Positions 63,402 to 64,000 of a DNA stretch of 64,000 nt are shown here, piece after piece. The notes below the pieces were generated by a model. That model searched no databases. It saw nothing but the letters and a program-made list of their open reading frames with translations, and was not told the origin of the DNA. Location: NCBI GenBank assembly GCA_029964075.1, contig CM057148.1, positions 27,831,916-27,895,915 of the forward strand. Direction: 5' to 3'. The translations under genes were made by a program, and so were the position numbers. Positions within the stretch are counted from its first letter, which is position 1, and each line of letters starts with the position of its first letter. The stretch comes from Patiria pectinifera. Lineage: Eukaryota; Echinodermata; Asteroidea; Valvatida; Asterinidae.

Positions 63402-63457
63402 GTAGGTGTTTGCCATAACTTGACTGTTGTATAGTGTAGACGGGAACTGATTGGTAT

Positions 63458-63987
63458 TTAAAGGGGCACAAGGTCCTGAAATCACCGTAAATTTCATGTT
63501 CTGGATTGTTTACTTATACTATTTCAAACATGTGGTTGAAAGGAAACCAACCTAATGTCTTACCGTTCCCGAGAAAAGACGAAAAGAGCCCGGTTGTTTG
63601 CATCGGACACGACGGGGTACGAATACGTTTATCGTGTCGTTCTCAGTGTACGATATACACGTTGTGTGTCTCGGGAACAGCGGTGACCAATCACCAATGC
63701 AAAAAGTGTGGTTTCTTCGACGTCCGCAAAAGGCAAACACTTTACGTGTACGAATGAAATCACAACTACCATCCAAACAGCTGGAATTTATGGGGTCGCA
63801 AAAGTGGACCCTGAAATTCGTTCTCGCACGCATAATACAGGAATAACACAAAAATATCCAGTTTTTAAAGGATAGTTGTGTGGATGTTTATATCCTAGTT
63901 TTAAATGTTCTTTCCGATTAACATAACCTCGTTCAAAGTGCGTTTTGTAACCCAATTGAGCTGTTCCAGGACCTAGTGTCCCTTTAA
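63458..63987. mobile_element. TTAA MITE, AGGGGCACAAGGTCCTG family
   Basis: TTAAAGGGGCACAAGGTCCTG to ccaggacctagtgtcccTTTAA, 530 bases. A reverse copy is at 33020-33467. Confidence 0.85.
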
Positions 63988-64000
63988 AGTAAGCACTTTT

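Overview
This window is animal nuclear DNA. Its only recognisable gene is one very long, intron-rich gene on the + strand: a SETDB1-type H3K9 methyltransferase. I can string together 25 coding exons from 2273 to 63401. All have AG/GT junctions and consistent phases, giving 3,960 coding bases, about 1,320 codons. Both ends are missing. The N-terminal exon(s) lie upstream or were not found, and the window stops in the first half of the SET domain. No second gene, CRISPR array or bacterial feature is visible. The repeat content and frequent TACATGTA suggest a marine invertebrate, probably an invertebrate deuterostome such as an echinoderm or hemichordate. The species cannot be fixed from this sequence.

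Protein layout by exon: N-terminal coiled-coil end (2273-2345); acidic and Ser/Thr-rich region with two SUMO-interaction-like motifs (4793-5262, 8470-8686); triple Tudor (11099-22658); linker (26268-26385). Next comes a block absent from human SETDB1 (28807-40637). I read it as a captured Crypton-type tyrosine-recombinase (DUF3504-like) domain. After it come a linker with a third SIM-like motif (43327-46410), the conserved AKKSTS segment (47592-47693), the MBD (50526-52268), post-MBD/pre-SET (54148-60722) and the start of SET (63259-63401).

The introns hold dense non-autonomous transposons. At least eight inverted-repeat families are bounded by TTAA (piggyBac-like target). Others are PIF/Harbinger-like with TWA duplications, TA-flanked mariner/pogo-like elements, a hAT element with a clear 8-bp duplication, tRNA-derived SINEs and a LINE 3' fragment. 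Several element ends lie only 18-62 bases from splice sites. Intron 4 opens with 27 tandem copies of a ~129-bp unit containing the 3' part of Tudor exon 4, its splice donor and intron sequence.

The main novelty candidates are the SETDB1-Crypton fusion and the tandem splice-donor array. SETDB1 normally silences transposons, so a copy that has absorbed a transposon recombinase domain while its introns are packed with transposons is worth follow-up.
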